Notes under the pieces: model-generated
Databases searched by the model: none
The model's input: only the letters and a program-made list of their open reading frames with translations
Told to the model about the DNA's origin: nothing
Program-made: the position numbers and the translations under genes
Shown: one piece after another, positions 17,139 to 26,179 of the stretch
Position numbering within the stretch: position 1 is the first letter of the stretch
How the letters are laid out: every line of letters starts with the position of its first letter
NCBI GenBank assembly: GCA_902798385.1
Contig: CADBWK010000007.1
Span: 1 to 64,000, forward strand
Direction: 5' to 3'
Length of the DNA: 64,000 nt
DNA from: an uncultured Bacteroidales bacterium
GTDB taxonomy: Bacteria > Bacteroidota > Bacteroidia > Bacteroidales > Paludibacteraceae

Positions 17139-18200
17139 ATGAAAAAAGCGATAATCTTTTTTGCCGCAGTGAGCCTGTCGATGGCACTGGCGGCGCAGAA
17201 TCAGAATGCGACGTACTTAGCGTACATTGCGCAGTGGAAAGAAATGGCGATTCAGCAGCAGACGGAGTACGGTGTGCCGGCTGCGATCACGATGGCGCAG
17301 GCGCTTTTGGAGTCGTCTGCCGGTCAGAGTGAGTTGGCGCTGAACGCGAACAATCATTTCGGCATCAAGTGCACCAAAGACTGGTTCGGCGGTGTGTATT
17401 ACTACGATGACGACAGCGCGGGTGAGTGCTTCCGTCAGTACGGCAACGCCGCAGAGAGTTTTAAGGACCACTCGCTGTTCTTGAAGCGTCCGCGCTATAT
17501 GACCTGTTTTGAGATCGCGGTGCAAGACTACGAAGCGTGGGCTTACCGTCTGCGTGACTGCGGGTATGCGACCGATTATCTATACGCTCCGAAACTGGTT
17601 AAGCTCATCGAGACCTACCGCTTGGATACCTTGACGGAGGCAGCGCTCAAGGCGAATGAACCTGCGCCGCAGGCAGTAGCAGCGACGACGGACTCCGCAC
17701 AAGCAGCAGCTCCGCAGCAGCCGAAACCGAAGCGTCCGCTGAAGGCTGAGGTGGTGCGTCGCACCGAACCGATCATGGTCATCCATAACGACCCCGAACC
17801 AGAGTACATCGTGCCGCTGACGGCACGTGAGGAGCGCGACAGCTTCATGCTGATGCACCCGAAGAAAAAATGCAACGGCGTGATGTATGTCGTAGCGCGC
17901 GAAGGCGACACGTACGCGAACGTAGCGTTCCGTTTAAATGTACGCGAGCGCGATTTGCGCGAGGACAACGATGCCCTCGGTCGCGACTTGGCCAAGGGTG
18001 ACCGTATCTATCTGGCAGCCAAGAAGAAGGTCGGCGAGAAAGATTTCGTCTGGACGCATACCGGACAGTCCTTGTGGCAGTTGTGCCAAGACGAAGGCGT
18101 GTCGCTCGAAGCGATCCAGAAACTGAACGAACTGGATCCGCAGATACGCGTGTTCCGTACACGCCAGAAACTCTACCTAAGGAAGGTGAAAGAGGAGTAA
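17139..18200 (+). CDS. Exported peptidoglycan N-acetylglucosaminidase with LysM repeats
   Basis: 353 aa. ATG at 17139 gives a clean signal peptide (MKKAIIFFAAVSLSMALAAQ); the TTG at 17124 would only add five residues. Residues about 25-165 form a GH73-type glucosaminidase domain: AAITMAQALLESSAGQSELA contains the likely catalytic glutamate, followed by NNHFGIKC and the YATDYLYAPKLVKLIE end motif. A proline/alanine-rich linker leads to two LysM domains (about 255-300 and 305-352) that bind cell-wall glycan. It probably trims peptidoglycan in the periplasm. The stop codon overlaps the start of the next gene by one base (TAATG). Confidence 0.9.
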   Translation: MKKAIIFFAAVSLSMALAAQNQNATYLAYIAQWKEMAIQQQTEYGVPAAITMAQALLESSAGQSELALNANNHFGIKCTKDWFGGVYYYDDDSAGECFRQYGNAAESFKDHSLFLKRPRYMTCFEIAVQDYEAWAYRLRDCGYATDYLYAPKLVKLIETYRLDTLTEAALKANEPAPQAVAATTDSAQAAAPQQPKPKRPLKAEVVRRTEPIMVIHNDPEPEYIVPLTAREERDSFMLMHPKKKCNGVMYVVAREGDTYANVAFRLNVRERDLREDNDALGRDLAKGDRIYLAAKKKVGEKDFVWTHTGQSLWQLCQDEGVSLEAIQKLNELDPQIRVFRTRQKLYLRKVKEE

Positions 18201-18475
18201 TGGAGATTGGTGACGCGATCATACAATACCTGCGAGAGAGCGGATTGGAGCAGTCTGTACTGGACGTACAGATCGAAGAGGTGTGGCCGCAGGTGATGGG
18301 CGATGTAGTGAACCGGCTCACGCGTAGCGTGGAGGTTCGCGACGGCGTGCTGTATGTGCATGTGAACTCCGCGGCGCTGAAAGCGCAGCTCTTCGAGAAC
18401 CGATTTGAGTTAGTGCGCAAATTGAATGAAGCCGTAGGGGCAAAGGCAATCCGGGATTGCCGAATACTGAGTTAG
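18200..18475 (+). CDS. DUF721 (DciA-like) family protein
   Basis: 91 aa, beginning MEIGDAIIQYLRESGLEQ, with the family pattern VWPQVMGDVVNRLT followed by a short beta-rich part (GVLYVHVNSAALKAQL). DUF721 proteins resemble DciA, which helps load the replicative helicase in many bacteria; that role is established for some members and only inferred here. The start is set by the TAATG overlap with the preceding gene. The downstream mutS2 starts 16 bp later inside a small tandem repeat. Confidence 0.8.
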   Translation: MEIGDAIIQYLRESGLEQSVLDVQIEEVWPQVMGDVVNRLTRSVEVRDGVLYVHVNSAALKAQLFENRFELVRKLNEAVGAKAIRDCRILS

Positions 18476-18477
18476 AG

Positions 18478-18498
18478 GTGTACGGTGTAAAGTGTATT
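18478..18498 (+). repeat. 7-bp degenerate tandem repeat containing the mutS2 start
   Basis: Three heptamers: GTGTACG, GTGTAAA, GTGTATT. The third supplies the GTG start codon of mutS2 at 18492. The same family in opposite orientation is at 52602. Confidence 0.75.
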
Positions 18499-20753
18499 AT
18501 CCCAATAACATAGAGCAAAAGATTGACTTCACGGTGGTTCGTGAAGAGTTGAACCGTCGTTGTTCGTCGCCCTTGGGGCGCGAGCGCGTGGAGGCGATGC
18601 AGATGGAGACGGATTACGAGACTGTACAGTATCTGCTGGGCTTGACCGATCAGATGCGGATGGCGGAGAGCGATCCGATGCTGACTTTCCCCCGCGGCGA
18701 TATCCATGATGTCCGTGAGGCGATCTCCCGCATCCGTATCGAGGGTTTGTTCTTGGATGAAGCCGAACTGGATGCGCTGCGGCACAGTCTGTCGTATGCG
18801 GTCGAGTTAGAGCGCTTCTTTGCGGGGCTGGATAGCGGAAAGTATCCGCTATTGAAGGAACTAGGAAACTTAGGAGGTCTTGGAATCCTGGGAAACATAG
18901 TCAAAGAGATAGATCGTGTCTTGGATCGCTACGGGCAGTTGGCGGATAACGCCTCGCCGGAGTTAGCGCGTATACGGCGGGAGATCAGTAATCTGCAGGG
19001 GAGCGTAGGACGGACTTTAGCCTCTATCCTCCGCCAAGCCAAAGCGGACGGTTTCGTGGATGCGGATGCTGCACCGACGCTGCGTGAGGGACGACTCGTG
19101 ATTCCTGTCTCGCCGGCGTTCAAGCGCAAGGTGGGCGGAATTGTACACGATGAGTCCGCAACGGGTAAGACGGTGTATATAGAGCCCCAACAAGTGGTGG
19201 ATGCGAACAATCATATCCGCGAACTGGAAGGTGCGGAACGGCGCGAACGCGTACGTATCCTGACGGCTGTGACGGATGGTTTGCGACCGAACACCGAAGC
19301 GATCTTAGACAGCCAGCGGATGTTGGCGGAGGTGGATTTCCTGCGCGCCAAAGTGTCGTTAGCCGAGACGCTCCATGCTATCCGTCCGGAGCTGGTGAAC
19401 GAACCGCTGTTGGAGTGGAGCGACGCCCGGCATCCGGTGCTGTGGTTGCATTATGCCCCGCAAGGAAAGAAAGTGGTTCCGCTCTCGATCCGGCTCAACC
19501 AATCGAAGAACCGCATGCTCGTCATCAGCGGTCCGAATGCCGGCGGTAAGTCGGTGTGCCTGAAGACGGTGGCGCTGCTGCAGTACATGACGCAATGCGG
19601 TCTGCTCGTGCCGGTTGCGGAGCAGAGTAGGGCAGGCTTGTTTGAACAGTTGATGATCGATATCGGCGATGAGCAGTCGATCCAAGACGATCTATCGACC
19701 TACTCGAGTCACCTGCGTAATATGCGGGCGTTCTTACGCCAAGCCGACGAGCGAACCTTGATCCTGATCGATGAGATGGGTACGGGCACCGAACCGCTAC
19801 TCGGCGGGGCGATCGCAGAGGCGATCCTGCGCGAGTTGGTGCAAAAACAGGTGTTCGGCGTCATCACAACCCACTATACGAACCTCAAGCATTTCGCGGA
19901 GCAGACCGAAGGCGTGGTCAACGGCGCGATGTTGTACGACCGCGGCGAGATGCGTCCGCTGTTCCAGTTGTCCATCGGACAGGCCGGCAGTTCGTTTGCT
20001 ATCGAGATCGCCCGTCAGACGGGCTTGGGAGAGTCGATCATCCAGTATGCCACGGACTTGGTAGGCGAGGAACATATCGACTACGACAAACAACTGCAGG
20101 ACATCGCCCGCGACAAACGCTACTGGGAACGCAAACGGCAGTCCGTTCGGCTCAAAGAGAAAGAACTGGAGGCGAAGATAGCCGATTATGAAGAGCGTCT
20201 CTCGGGCGTGAAACAGCAGAAGAAAGAGATCCTCGATCAGGCGCGTCAGGAGGCAGCGGAGTTGCTGCAGCAGTCCAATGCCACCATCGAGCGTACCATC
20301 CGTGAGATCAAAGAAGCAAAGGCGGATAAAGAGAAGACCAAAGAGGCGCGGGCGAAGGTGGAAGAGATGAAAGAGAAAGTGGGCAAACCCAAAGCGCTTA
20401 AGGACTTCAAAGACCTGAAAGTACTCAAGAACAATGTGCCGGCAGCTCCTTCTCCTACATCCAATATCGTGCGTCAACGGACCCTGTCTTTCTCGCGGAC
20501 CTTGGATCTGCGTGGTTACCGGGCTGACGAGGCCTTGGAGAAACTGATTGCGTACATGGACGATGCGCAGATGGTAGGTGCCGGCGAAGTGACGATCCTG
20601 CACGGTACAGGTACGGGTGCGCTCAAACAGCTGACGCGCGATTACCTGAATGGTCTCAACCGCCAACGCCGGAAGCGTGGTATGGTGGCGCTGGATTTCG
20701 GGGACGGCGATGTGAACCACGGAGGAGCGGGACTCACCGTAGTTAAACTATAG
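18492..20753 (+). CDS. mutS2: MutS2 family ATPase with C-terminal Smr domain
   Basis: 753 aa. The MutS-type ATPase has Walker A GPNAGGKS, Walker B LILIDEMGTGTEP and the TTHYTNLKH switch. A long coiled coil follows, and the last 80 residues are an Smr domain with LDLRGY and HGTGTGAL. MutS2 proteins act on branched DNA or, in some bacteria, rescue collided ribosomes. The GTG start lies inside a heptamer repeat. Two in-frame arrays of 9-bp units add LGN-LGG-LGI-LGN (18861-18896) and ALK-DFK-DLK-VLK (20394-20429), stretches I do not expect in the family. It is shorter than the roughly 830 aa usual for Bacteroidetes. Confidence 0.92.
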   Translation: MYYPNNIEQKIDFTVVREELNRRCSSPLGRERVEAMQMETDYETVQYLLGLTDQMRMAESDPMLTFPRGDIHDVREAISRIRIEGLFLDEAELDALRHSLSYAVELERFFAGLDSGKYPLLKELGNLGGLGILGNIVKEIDRVLDRYGQLADNASPELARIRREISNLQGSVGRTLASILRQAKADGFVDADAAPTLREGRLVIPVSPAFKRKVGGIVHDESATGKTVYIEPQQVVDANNHIRELEGAERRERVRILTAVTDGLRPNTEAILDSQRMLAEVDFLRAKVSLAETLHAIRPELVNEPLLEWSDARHPVLWLHYAPQGKKVVPLSIRLNQSKNRMLVISGPNAGGKSVCLKTVALLQYMTQCGLLVPVAEQSRAGLFEQLMIDIGDEQSIQDDLSTYSSHLRNMRAFLRQADERTLILIDEMGTGTEPLLGGAIAEAILRELVQKQVFGVITTHYTNLKHFAEQTEGVVNGAMLYDRGEMRPLFQLSIGQAGSSFAIEIARQTGLGESIIQYATDLVGEEHIDYDKQLQDIARDKRYWERKRQSVRLKEKELEAKIADYEERLSGVKQQKKEILDQARQEAAELLQQSNATIERTIREIKEAKADKEKTKEARAKVEEMKEKVGKPKALKDFKDLKVLKNNVPAAPSPTSNIVRQRTLSFSRTLDLRGYRADEALEKLIAYMDDAQMVGAGEVTILHGTGTGALKQLTRDYLNGLNRQRRKRGMVALDFGDGDVNHGGAGLTVVKL
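18861..18896 (+). repeat. In-frame 9-bp degenerate repeat in mutS2
   Basis: Four units: CTAGGAAAC, TTAGGAGGT, CTTGGAATC, CTGGGAAAC. They are in the reading frame and code for four L-G-x tripeptides. Confidence 0.75.
20394..20429 (+). repeat. Second in-frame 9-bp degenerate repeat in mutS2
   Basis: Four units: GCGCTTAAG, GACTTCAAA, GACCTGAAA, GTACTCAAG, each coding for x-(L/F)-K. The array sits in the linker between the coiled coil and the Smr domain. Confidence 0.75.
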
Positions 20754-20785
20754 ATGATAGATAATAATAGATGATAGATATGAAA
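20751..20785 (+). repeat. 7-bp degenerate repeat bridging mutS2 stop and next start
   Basis: About five heptamers related to TAGATGA/TAGATAA. The array begins at the mutS2 stop codon (TAG, 20751-20753) and ends at the start codon of the next gene (20780). Confidence 0.6.
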
Positions 20786-21523
20786 AACAAATTTCTTCTT
20801 TTATTGGTCTTGGCGGTGGGCATGCCGGTGATGGCGAAGGAGTATATCTCCATCGATGGCGGGCATAACTTGCGGGGCTTCGGCGAGGAGCGGTACAGCC
20901 TGTCTTTCGCCACAGAATACGCCTATAACCGCTCGTGGGAGCATATGGCGAACTTCGACATCTATGCTCATATGCCGGTGGTAAAAAACGTGCAGATCGA
21001 TGCACGCATCCAGTTGCAGACGGCGAATGTATATACGGGTGCAGTAGTGCTGCGTCCGACCTTTGATCTGCCGGTAGGGCAGTTGTTCGCCGAGACGGAG
21101 GTGCTGTACAAAGCGGTGGCACGCAATAAGATGAGTGACCTCTGCGCGGCTCTGTCGGTCGGTTGGCGCTTCGACTACGTGTCGGTGCAGATCGGTGCTT
21201 TCGCCCGCGTGATGGACAGTTGGAACCGCAGTTGGCACTCGGAGGACAAGTACCAGGTGGAGCCGTTTAACCTGTTGTACCGCTTGGAGGTGTTCGCTCG
21301 TCCGCAGACCAATAACTGGAATATATCTGTCGCGATGAGTAATATTGACGACTGGCAGATGGAGCGTATGTGGCAACCGCTGTTCCAGTTGGGCGGACGC
21401 TATGACATCGACGAACACTGGCGGGTCAGCCTGGACGGCGAATTGAAGATAACGGGAATGTTTCACTTGAATGCAACCTTCTACGCAGCGTACCTGCGTG
21501 CAGGGTTCAGTTACCGATTCTAA
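20780..21523 (+). CDS. Predicted outer-membrane beta-barrel protein
   Basis: 247 aa. The start MKNKFLLLLVLAVGMPVMA gives a signal peptide; the ATG at 20771 lies within the heptamer repeat and adds only MID. The mature chain has alternating aromatic and hydrophobic strands and ends in AGFSYRF, with a terminal phenylalanine as in BAM-assembled barrels. I do not recognise a family. It sits between mutS2 and a lipoprotein phosphoesterase, 5 bp before the latter, so it is likely part of the same transcript. Function unknown. Confidence 0.7.
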   Translation: MKNKFLLLLVLAVGMPVMAKEYISIDGGHNLRGFGEERYSLSFATEYAYNRSWEHMANFDIYAHMPVVKNVQIDARIQLQTANVYTGAVVLRPTFDLPVGQLFAETEVLYKAVARNKMSDLCAALSVGWRFDYVSVQIGAFARVMDSWNRSWHSEDKYQVEPFNLLYRLEVFARPQTNNWNISVAMSNIDDWQMERMWQPLFQLGGRYDIDEHWRVSLDGELKITGMFHLNATFYAAYLRAGFSYRF

Positions 21524-21528
21524 AGAGT

Positions 21529-22428
21529 ATGAAAGCACAAAAATTGATCTATACCGCCCTGCTGAGTATCGTATGCGGGGCATGTAACCCGAACTACGAC
21601 ATGATGGGTATGTTCAACGGTACGAGTCCGGAGATCGCCGAGCGTTTTGCCGACTCGCGTCGGTTCAGCGAGAAAGCGGGTGTGGTTCATATGCAGATGC
21701 CGTCGGACTACCGTTTGTTCATCTGTACGGACTGCCACATCGACTCGACCCATTACGGACTGGAGAAATTCATCCACCTCTACAAGGTCGACACACATCC
21801 GCATATGTGTCTTTTCTTGGGAGACCTTATTAACGCGCAGGCGCACTTCGCGCACGCGGATAGCATCCTGCATCTGGACGGCGTGATGACGAACCGCAAC
21901 GACACGGTCTTCATGACCTGCGGCAACCACGATATCTATTTCAACCAATGGCATGTATGGCAGCAGTTGTACGGCAGTTCGACCTATTGGTTCGATACCT
22001 ACACCGGTGCCAACTACGAGACGGGCAAGAAACTCGACCTGTATATCTGTCTCGACACGGCGGAAGGAACACTCGGAACGGATCAGTTGAAATGGCTCAA
22101 AGCGCTGCTGGCAGAAAAGAAAAATGCCGGCTATCGGCATATCATCGTGTTCACCCATACGCACCTGTTTAAGCAGGATAGCTCGCAGGGACACACATCG
22201 AACCTGTCGATGGAAGAGACCTACGAGTTGACCTATCTGCTGAGTGATGCGGGTGTGGAACTTTACCTCTGCGGTCACGATCACAGCCGCGAAGTGACGA
22301 GTTACGGCGGCGTGAAGTACATCACCGTCGATTCGAGCACCGATGCGGAACCCGAACCGTACTATATGGTGATGGAGGTAGGCAAGCAGATCACGTACGA
22401 TTTCATCAGTCTGTTGCCGATCAAATAA
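21529..22428 (+). CDS. Lipoprotein metallophosphoesterase
   Basis: 299 aa. A lipobox (SIVCGAC) follows a short signal, so the protein is probably lipid-anchored. The calcineurin-like phosphoesterase motifs are present in order: FICTDCHID (D-x-H), LFLGDLIN, TCGNHDIYF, FTHTHLF and CGHDHSRE. These bind two metal ions and hydrolyse phosphate esters; the substrate is not known. The stop codon (TAA, 22426-22428) abuts the stop of the converging LRR gene with no terminator between. It is the last gene of the plus-strand run that starts at 17139. Confidence 0.88.
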   Translation: MKAQKLIYTALLSIVCGACNPNYDMMGMFNGTSPEIAERFADSRRFSEKAGVVHMQMPSDYRLFICTDCHIDSTHYGLEKFIHLYKVDTHPHMCLFLGDLINAQAHFAHADSILHLDGVMTNRNDTVFMTCGNHDIYFNQWHVWQQLYGSSTYWFDTYTGANYETGKKLDLYICLDTAEGTLGTDQLKWLKALLAEKKNAGYRHIIVFTHTHLFKQDSSQGHTSNLSMEETYELTYLLSDAGVELYLCGHDHSREVTSYGGVKYITVDSSTDAEPEPYYMVMEVGKQITYDFISLLPIK

Positions 22429-24144
22429 TCACGGTTTACAACCCTTGAAGGCATTCTTGCCGATTTCTACTGCGGGCGCCAAGATAGGCGTCCGTAAGTA
22501 TTTGCAGTCGAGGAAAGCTTCGGCTCCGATGGATTTCAGGCTGTCGTTCCATTGAACTTCACGCAGGCTGCGGCAGTTATAGAACGCTCCGTCCTCAATC
22601 TGCTTGAGGCGCTCGTTGAGGATCACTTTCTGTAGGTTGATACAATGCGAGAACGCACCGCGTTGCAGGTTCTGCAACGATGCCGGCAGTTGTACCTCTT
22701 CCAGCATCTTACACTCTAGGAATGCCCCTTCTTCGATCATATGAATATGATCCACGAGCACGACGCCGCGCAGCTGTTGACAGTTATGGAACGCACGTAC
22801 TCCGATGCGGAAAGTGGATTTCGGTATGTTGATCTTCTCCAGCGCCACACAGCCGTCGAGCGCTTCGTCTCCGATGGCGTACAGTCCCTCCGGTAGATCG
22901 ACCCGGTAGAGCCGCGTACAACCTTGGAAGAGGCGTTTGGGCAGGGCATTGATGTAGGCAGGAATAACGACCTTACGCAGGGTCGCACAACCCGCAAAAG
23001 CCTGTTCGCCGAGGAAAGTGAGCGTCTGCGGCAGTTCGATGGCCTCTATGTTTGCGCAGCCGGCAAAACAGCCGTCGCCTAAACGGCGCAGATGCGCAGG
23101 GAGCGTGATGGCTTTGAGGGCACGGCAGGTATAGAACGTAGCGGATTCGAGGACCTCGATCTTATCGCTCAGGATCTGCTCCTTGAGATTGACGCACCCA
23201 TAGAAAGCACCCGCACCGAGCGACTCCAAATCGCGGGGAAGGAGGGCATTCTTGAGCAGCGGGCAACCATAGAAAGCGAAGTTACCAACCGTCCGAACGG
23301 TGCTCGGGATGATGACGTCCACCAAACCCTCGCAACCCAAGAAAGCGGCGGTCGGGATGGCGGTGACGGTCTCGGGGATCGTGACCGATTTGAGATTCTT
23401 GCGGTTGGCAAAAGCCCGCTCGGCGATGAGGCGGATAGGGAGTTTGTTCTTGAAGATATACTTCGCCGGCAGGTCATTGTTCGTCGCTACCAAGCAGTCG
23501 TCGATAATGAGCGCTCCTTTCTTCCATTTCTTCTCATTCAGATAGATGCCGCTACCGGTGAAGGCTTCCTCGCCGATGGAGGTGATGTTGCTTGGGATGA
23601 CCACTTTCTGCAGGTTCTTACAATCGCGGAAGGTCTCATGATCGATGCGGGTGATGCAGGTGGGCAGTTCAACCCGCTGGATGGTCTTGTTGCCTTGGAA
23701 TGCACCGGCTGCGATGAGTCGCGTTCCTTCGGGCACGATATAACGGGGTTTGATGGTCTTGTCGGTGGCGATGAGGATGGAGTCGATCCAGAGACAACCC
23801 TCTGCCCAATTGGCTTTATTGAGCATAATTCCCGTGCCGTCAAAAGCTGAACGATAAACGCGCTCGATGGTGCGCGGGAGCACGATAGCCGTGAGGTTCT
23901 TACAGCCCTTGAAGGCCTTGTCGCCGACCGCCGTGACGGTGTAGGTATTCTGTCCCACGACGATGGTCTCGGGGATGAGTAACTCACCCGCTGCGCGCGG
24001 GTTCAACGTCACTTCAGCCGTCAGATGATCGGCATCGACGGTGTAATGGACGTCTTGATATTGGGCGTTCTCCGCCTTAACGCATAACACGGCGACCAGT
24101 AACATCGTACACAGCGTCGCCTGCTTGAATAAATAATTGACCAT
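22429..24144 (-). CDS. BspA-like leucine-rich repeat surface protein
   Basis: 571 aa. An N-terminal signal (MVNYLFKQATLCTMLLVAVL ending CVKA) is followed by about twenty LRR_5 repeats of the BspA or Treponema type, with the recurring pattern GAFxGCxxLxxVxIPxxV (for example FLGCEGLVDVIIPSTV). Such proteins are usually surface adhesins or binding proteins in oral and gut Bacteroidales. The start overlaps the preceding gene by 68 bp; a later methionine would lose the basic n-region, so the first is preferred. No C-terminal sorting tail is seen, unlike the proteins at 24077 and 58348. Confidence 0.85.
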   Translation of the reverse strand: MVNYLFKQATLCTMLLVAVLCVKAENAQYQDVHYTVDADHLTAEVTLNPRAAGELLIPETIVVGQNTYTVTAVGDKAFKGCKNLTAIVLPRTIERVYRSAFDGTGIMLNKANWAEGCLWIDSILIATDKTIKPRYIVPEGTRLIAAGAFQGNKTIQRVELPTCITRIDHETFRDCKNLQKVVIPSNITSIGEEAFTGSGIYLNEKKWKKGALIIDDCLVATNNDLPAKYIFKNKLPIRLIAERAFANRKNLKSVTIPETVTAIPTAAFLGCEGLVDVIIPSTVRTVGNFAFYGCPLLKNALLPRDLESLGAGAFYGCVNLKEQILSDKIEVLESATFYTCRALKAITLPAHLRRLGDGCFAGCANIEAIELPQTLTFLGEQAFAGCATLRKVVIPAYINALPKRLFQGCTRLYRVDLPEGLYAIGDEALDGCVALEKINIPKSTFRIGVRAFHNCQQLRGVVLVDHIHMIEEGAFLECKMLEEVQLPASLQNLQRGAFSHCINLQKVILNERLKQIEDGAFYNCRSLREVQWNDSLKSIGAEAFLDCKYLRTPILAPAVEIGKNAFKGCKP

Positions 24145-26179
24145 CTTTTAGATATTTTTGATTGTTGATTTGCGATTTTTGATTCTCGATTGATTCGGGC
24201 ATGTCGATGCCGAGTTGGAGCAGGATAGCATTCTCGATGAGACGCTTGGCATTGTCGGTGAGATACGCCGTGGAGTACTCGCTGACGCCAATCATGATGA
24301 AGTCATCTTTGATAGCAACGGTACTGTACGTAGGTTGCGATACAGGTGCAGCGAGCGTAGTAAAACCCGTCTCTGTCCATTCGCTGATGGCGGTAACGGC
24401 GTTCGTGTTGCAGGTCGAAAAGAGGGCTACTTCATTATTAGAAATAGTCAGTCCCAGAAAAAGAGCGTGTGATTGATATTGTGTGGGAATAGTGATGCTG
24501 AGGTCGGCTGTGTTCACCGCCGTTCCCCAGCCCCACACGTCGGGTTTGAGCAGAAAGGGCTTAAGCAGCACTTTGGGTTTGGTTAATGTCTTGAGTGCCG
24601 CATAACCGGCAGCTTTGCTATTGGGCTTAGGACCCAAGACGATGACCTCGTATTCGCTGTAATCCACCGTATTATCCGCGGCTTCGGTCTCTACGATCCA
24701 GAGGCTGTCGTTCTGCCGCAGGTAGTGGAGCAGGGCTTTGTCTTCGGCACAGCCCGGGATAGTGACGAAAGCCACGGCATGGGTGCCTTCGGGTTGCACG
24801 GTCGGGATAGTGTCGTCGGGAATCGGGTCATGGTGCTCCCCTGGGTATTCGTAGCATCCGAGATCGGGTGCGTTGTCATTATAACCGAGGTTCAAGTCGA
24901 TACCGGCATCGATGAGGTTAGAACCCGCCGCCAGATGCATGAAGTTATTATCCGGCAGATCCCCGTTCGCTTGCCGCGGCGCCAAGATGAGGGTGGTGTC
25001 GAGCGACTGAAAATCCGAAGCGGAGACGGAGAAGCCGTTGTTCCAAGAGTTGTGGTCAATCGTGATGACGGTCTGCGCTTTGTATGCATCGGCGTTCTGC
25101 GAGGCAAAACTGATACAGTTCTGGATCGTGTTCGTGCCGTAAGCCGTCGTAAAACCGTAGTTGACGTTGTTATCGTACGCCGAGTTATTATAGACCCACA
25201 TTGTGCCGCCGTTGTTGTTTTGGTCAAACCCGCGGGCGTAGTTACCGACGGCGAGACAATGATGGATAAGGATCTTATGGTCGGTAAACTTACCACCCAT
25301 TTTAAAGCCGTTGCCGTTTCCCAGATTCGGGAAATGCGCCAAGGTGATGGTGATGGTATTGCCATAACGATCAATGACCGAAGTGCCGACATATTGATCA
25401 AACCACGCTTTGTCCACGCCCGTTGCTCGAGGATGGTTACGCAGGTCATAATAAGGCGCTCCGTTCTGATAGCAAACGCAGTTCTCGATGATCGTATGGG
25501 AGGTGCTGACGCGCTGGAAGAAATCCCATCCGTCGTCGGAGTTGTTCCATGCACGGCATCCAATGTAGTGGTTGCCGGCACCGGTGAACTGCTTGTCCGC
25601 GAACCCGTCGGCGTTCCCACCGAAATTAGCCGGACCTGATTGCTGTTTGCTGGGCGCAAGACCCTCTTCGTAGTCGAAGTTATCATGGCTATCGACGTTG
25701 AGGATGACGTTGTTTCCTCCTCCTTTCATCTGGCATCCCGTATCGGCTGAACCGTAGATGTCGAGGTTCTCAAAGAGGCAGTACGACCCTTCACAATAGA
25801 GGTTGTTCTTTCCCGACCAAGCAATGCTGAGGTCTTTGACATGCACATACAGCGAGTTGGCATGGATAGAGAGTCCGCGTGTACCGTAGGACACCTTATG
25901 GAAGTCCAGTATCACTTTCTCTCCCGGGTAACCCGCGATGACGATGCGTTGTGCAGCCGAACCTTGTTTGTTGACGCTCACTTTATCGTTGAACTCGTAC
26001 GTTCCTCCATGCAGATAGAGGGTGTCGCCCGGGTTTTTCAGTTTCGAGAGACCGGTGTTGAACGAGCAGGGACTGCTATACGAACCGTCGCCCGAACCGG
26101 TCGGCGAAGCGTAATAGGTAGCAGCGCTGAGGCTGAAGGTCAGCAACATCGCTGCGAAGAGGGACAGTATTCTTTTCAT
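24077..26179 (-). CDS. Secreted right-handed beta-helix protein, PL9-like
   Basis: 700 aa. Signal peptide MKRILSLFAAMLLTFSLSA; the start at 26179 shares ATGA with the stop of the upstream GT2 gene. The N-terminal 450 residues look like pectate-lyase-like parallel beta-helix proteins of the PL9 type (YASPTGSGDGS, GDTLYLHGGTYEF, ADGFADKQF, NNSDDGWDFF), which act on pectic polymers. A middle alpha/beta domain of unknown type follows. The end, after an in-frame heptamer repeat (24155-24196), is a short tail (LKDGQLFIQAGDAVYDVTGR) shared with two other proteins here and resembling Bacteroidetes secretion signals. Lyase activity is inferred. Confidence 0.78.
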   Translation of the reverse strand: MKRILSLFAAMLLTFSLSAATYYASPTGSGDGSYSSPCSFNTGLSKLKNPGDTLYLHGGTYEFNDKVSVNKQGSAAQRIVIAGYPGEKVILDFHKVSYGTRGLSIHANSLYVHVKDLSIAWSGKNNLYCEGSYCLFENLDIYGSADTGCQMKGGGNNVILNVDSHDNFDYEEGLAPSKQQSGPANFGGNADGFADKQFTGAGNHYIGCRAWNNSDDGWDFFQRVSTSHTIIENCVCYQNGAPYYDLRNHPRATGVDKAWFDQYVGTSVIDRYGNTITITLAHFPNLGNGNGFKMGGKFTDHKILIHHCLAVGNYARGFDQNNNGGTMWVYNNSAYDNNVNYGFTTAYGTNTIQNCISFASQNADAYKAQTVITIDHNSWNNGFSVSASDFQSLDTTLILAPRQANGDLPDNNFMHLAAGSNLIDAGIDLNLGYNDNAPDLGCYEYPGEHHDPIPDDTIPTVQPEGTHAVAFVTIPGCAEDKALLHYLRQNDSLWIVETEAADNTVDYSEYEVIVLGPKPNSKAAGYAALKTLTKPKVLLKPFLLKPDVWGWGTAVNTADLSITIPTQYQSHALFLGLTISNNEVALFSTCNTNAVTAISEWTETGFTTLAAPVSQPTYSTVAIKDDFIMIGVSEYSTAYLTDNAKRLIENAILLQLGIDMPESIENQKSQINNQKYLKDGQLFIQAGDAVYDVTGRRVMR
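24155..24196 (-). repeat. In-frame 7-bp degenerate repeat in the beta-helix protein
   Basis: On the plus strand six consecutive heptamers: TTTTTGA, TTGTTGA, TTTGCGA, TTTTTGA, TTCTCGA, TTGATTC. Translated on the minus strand they give the N/Q-rich stretch ESIENQKSQINNQK just before the C-terminal tail. Confidence 0.85.
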
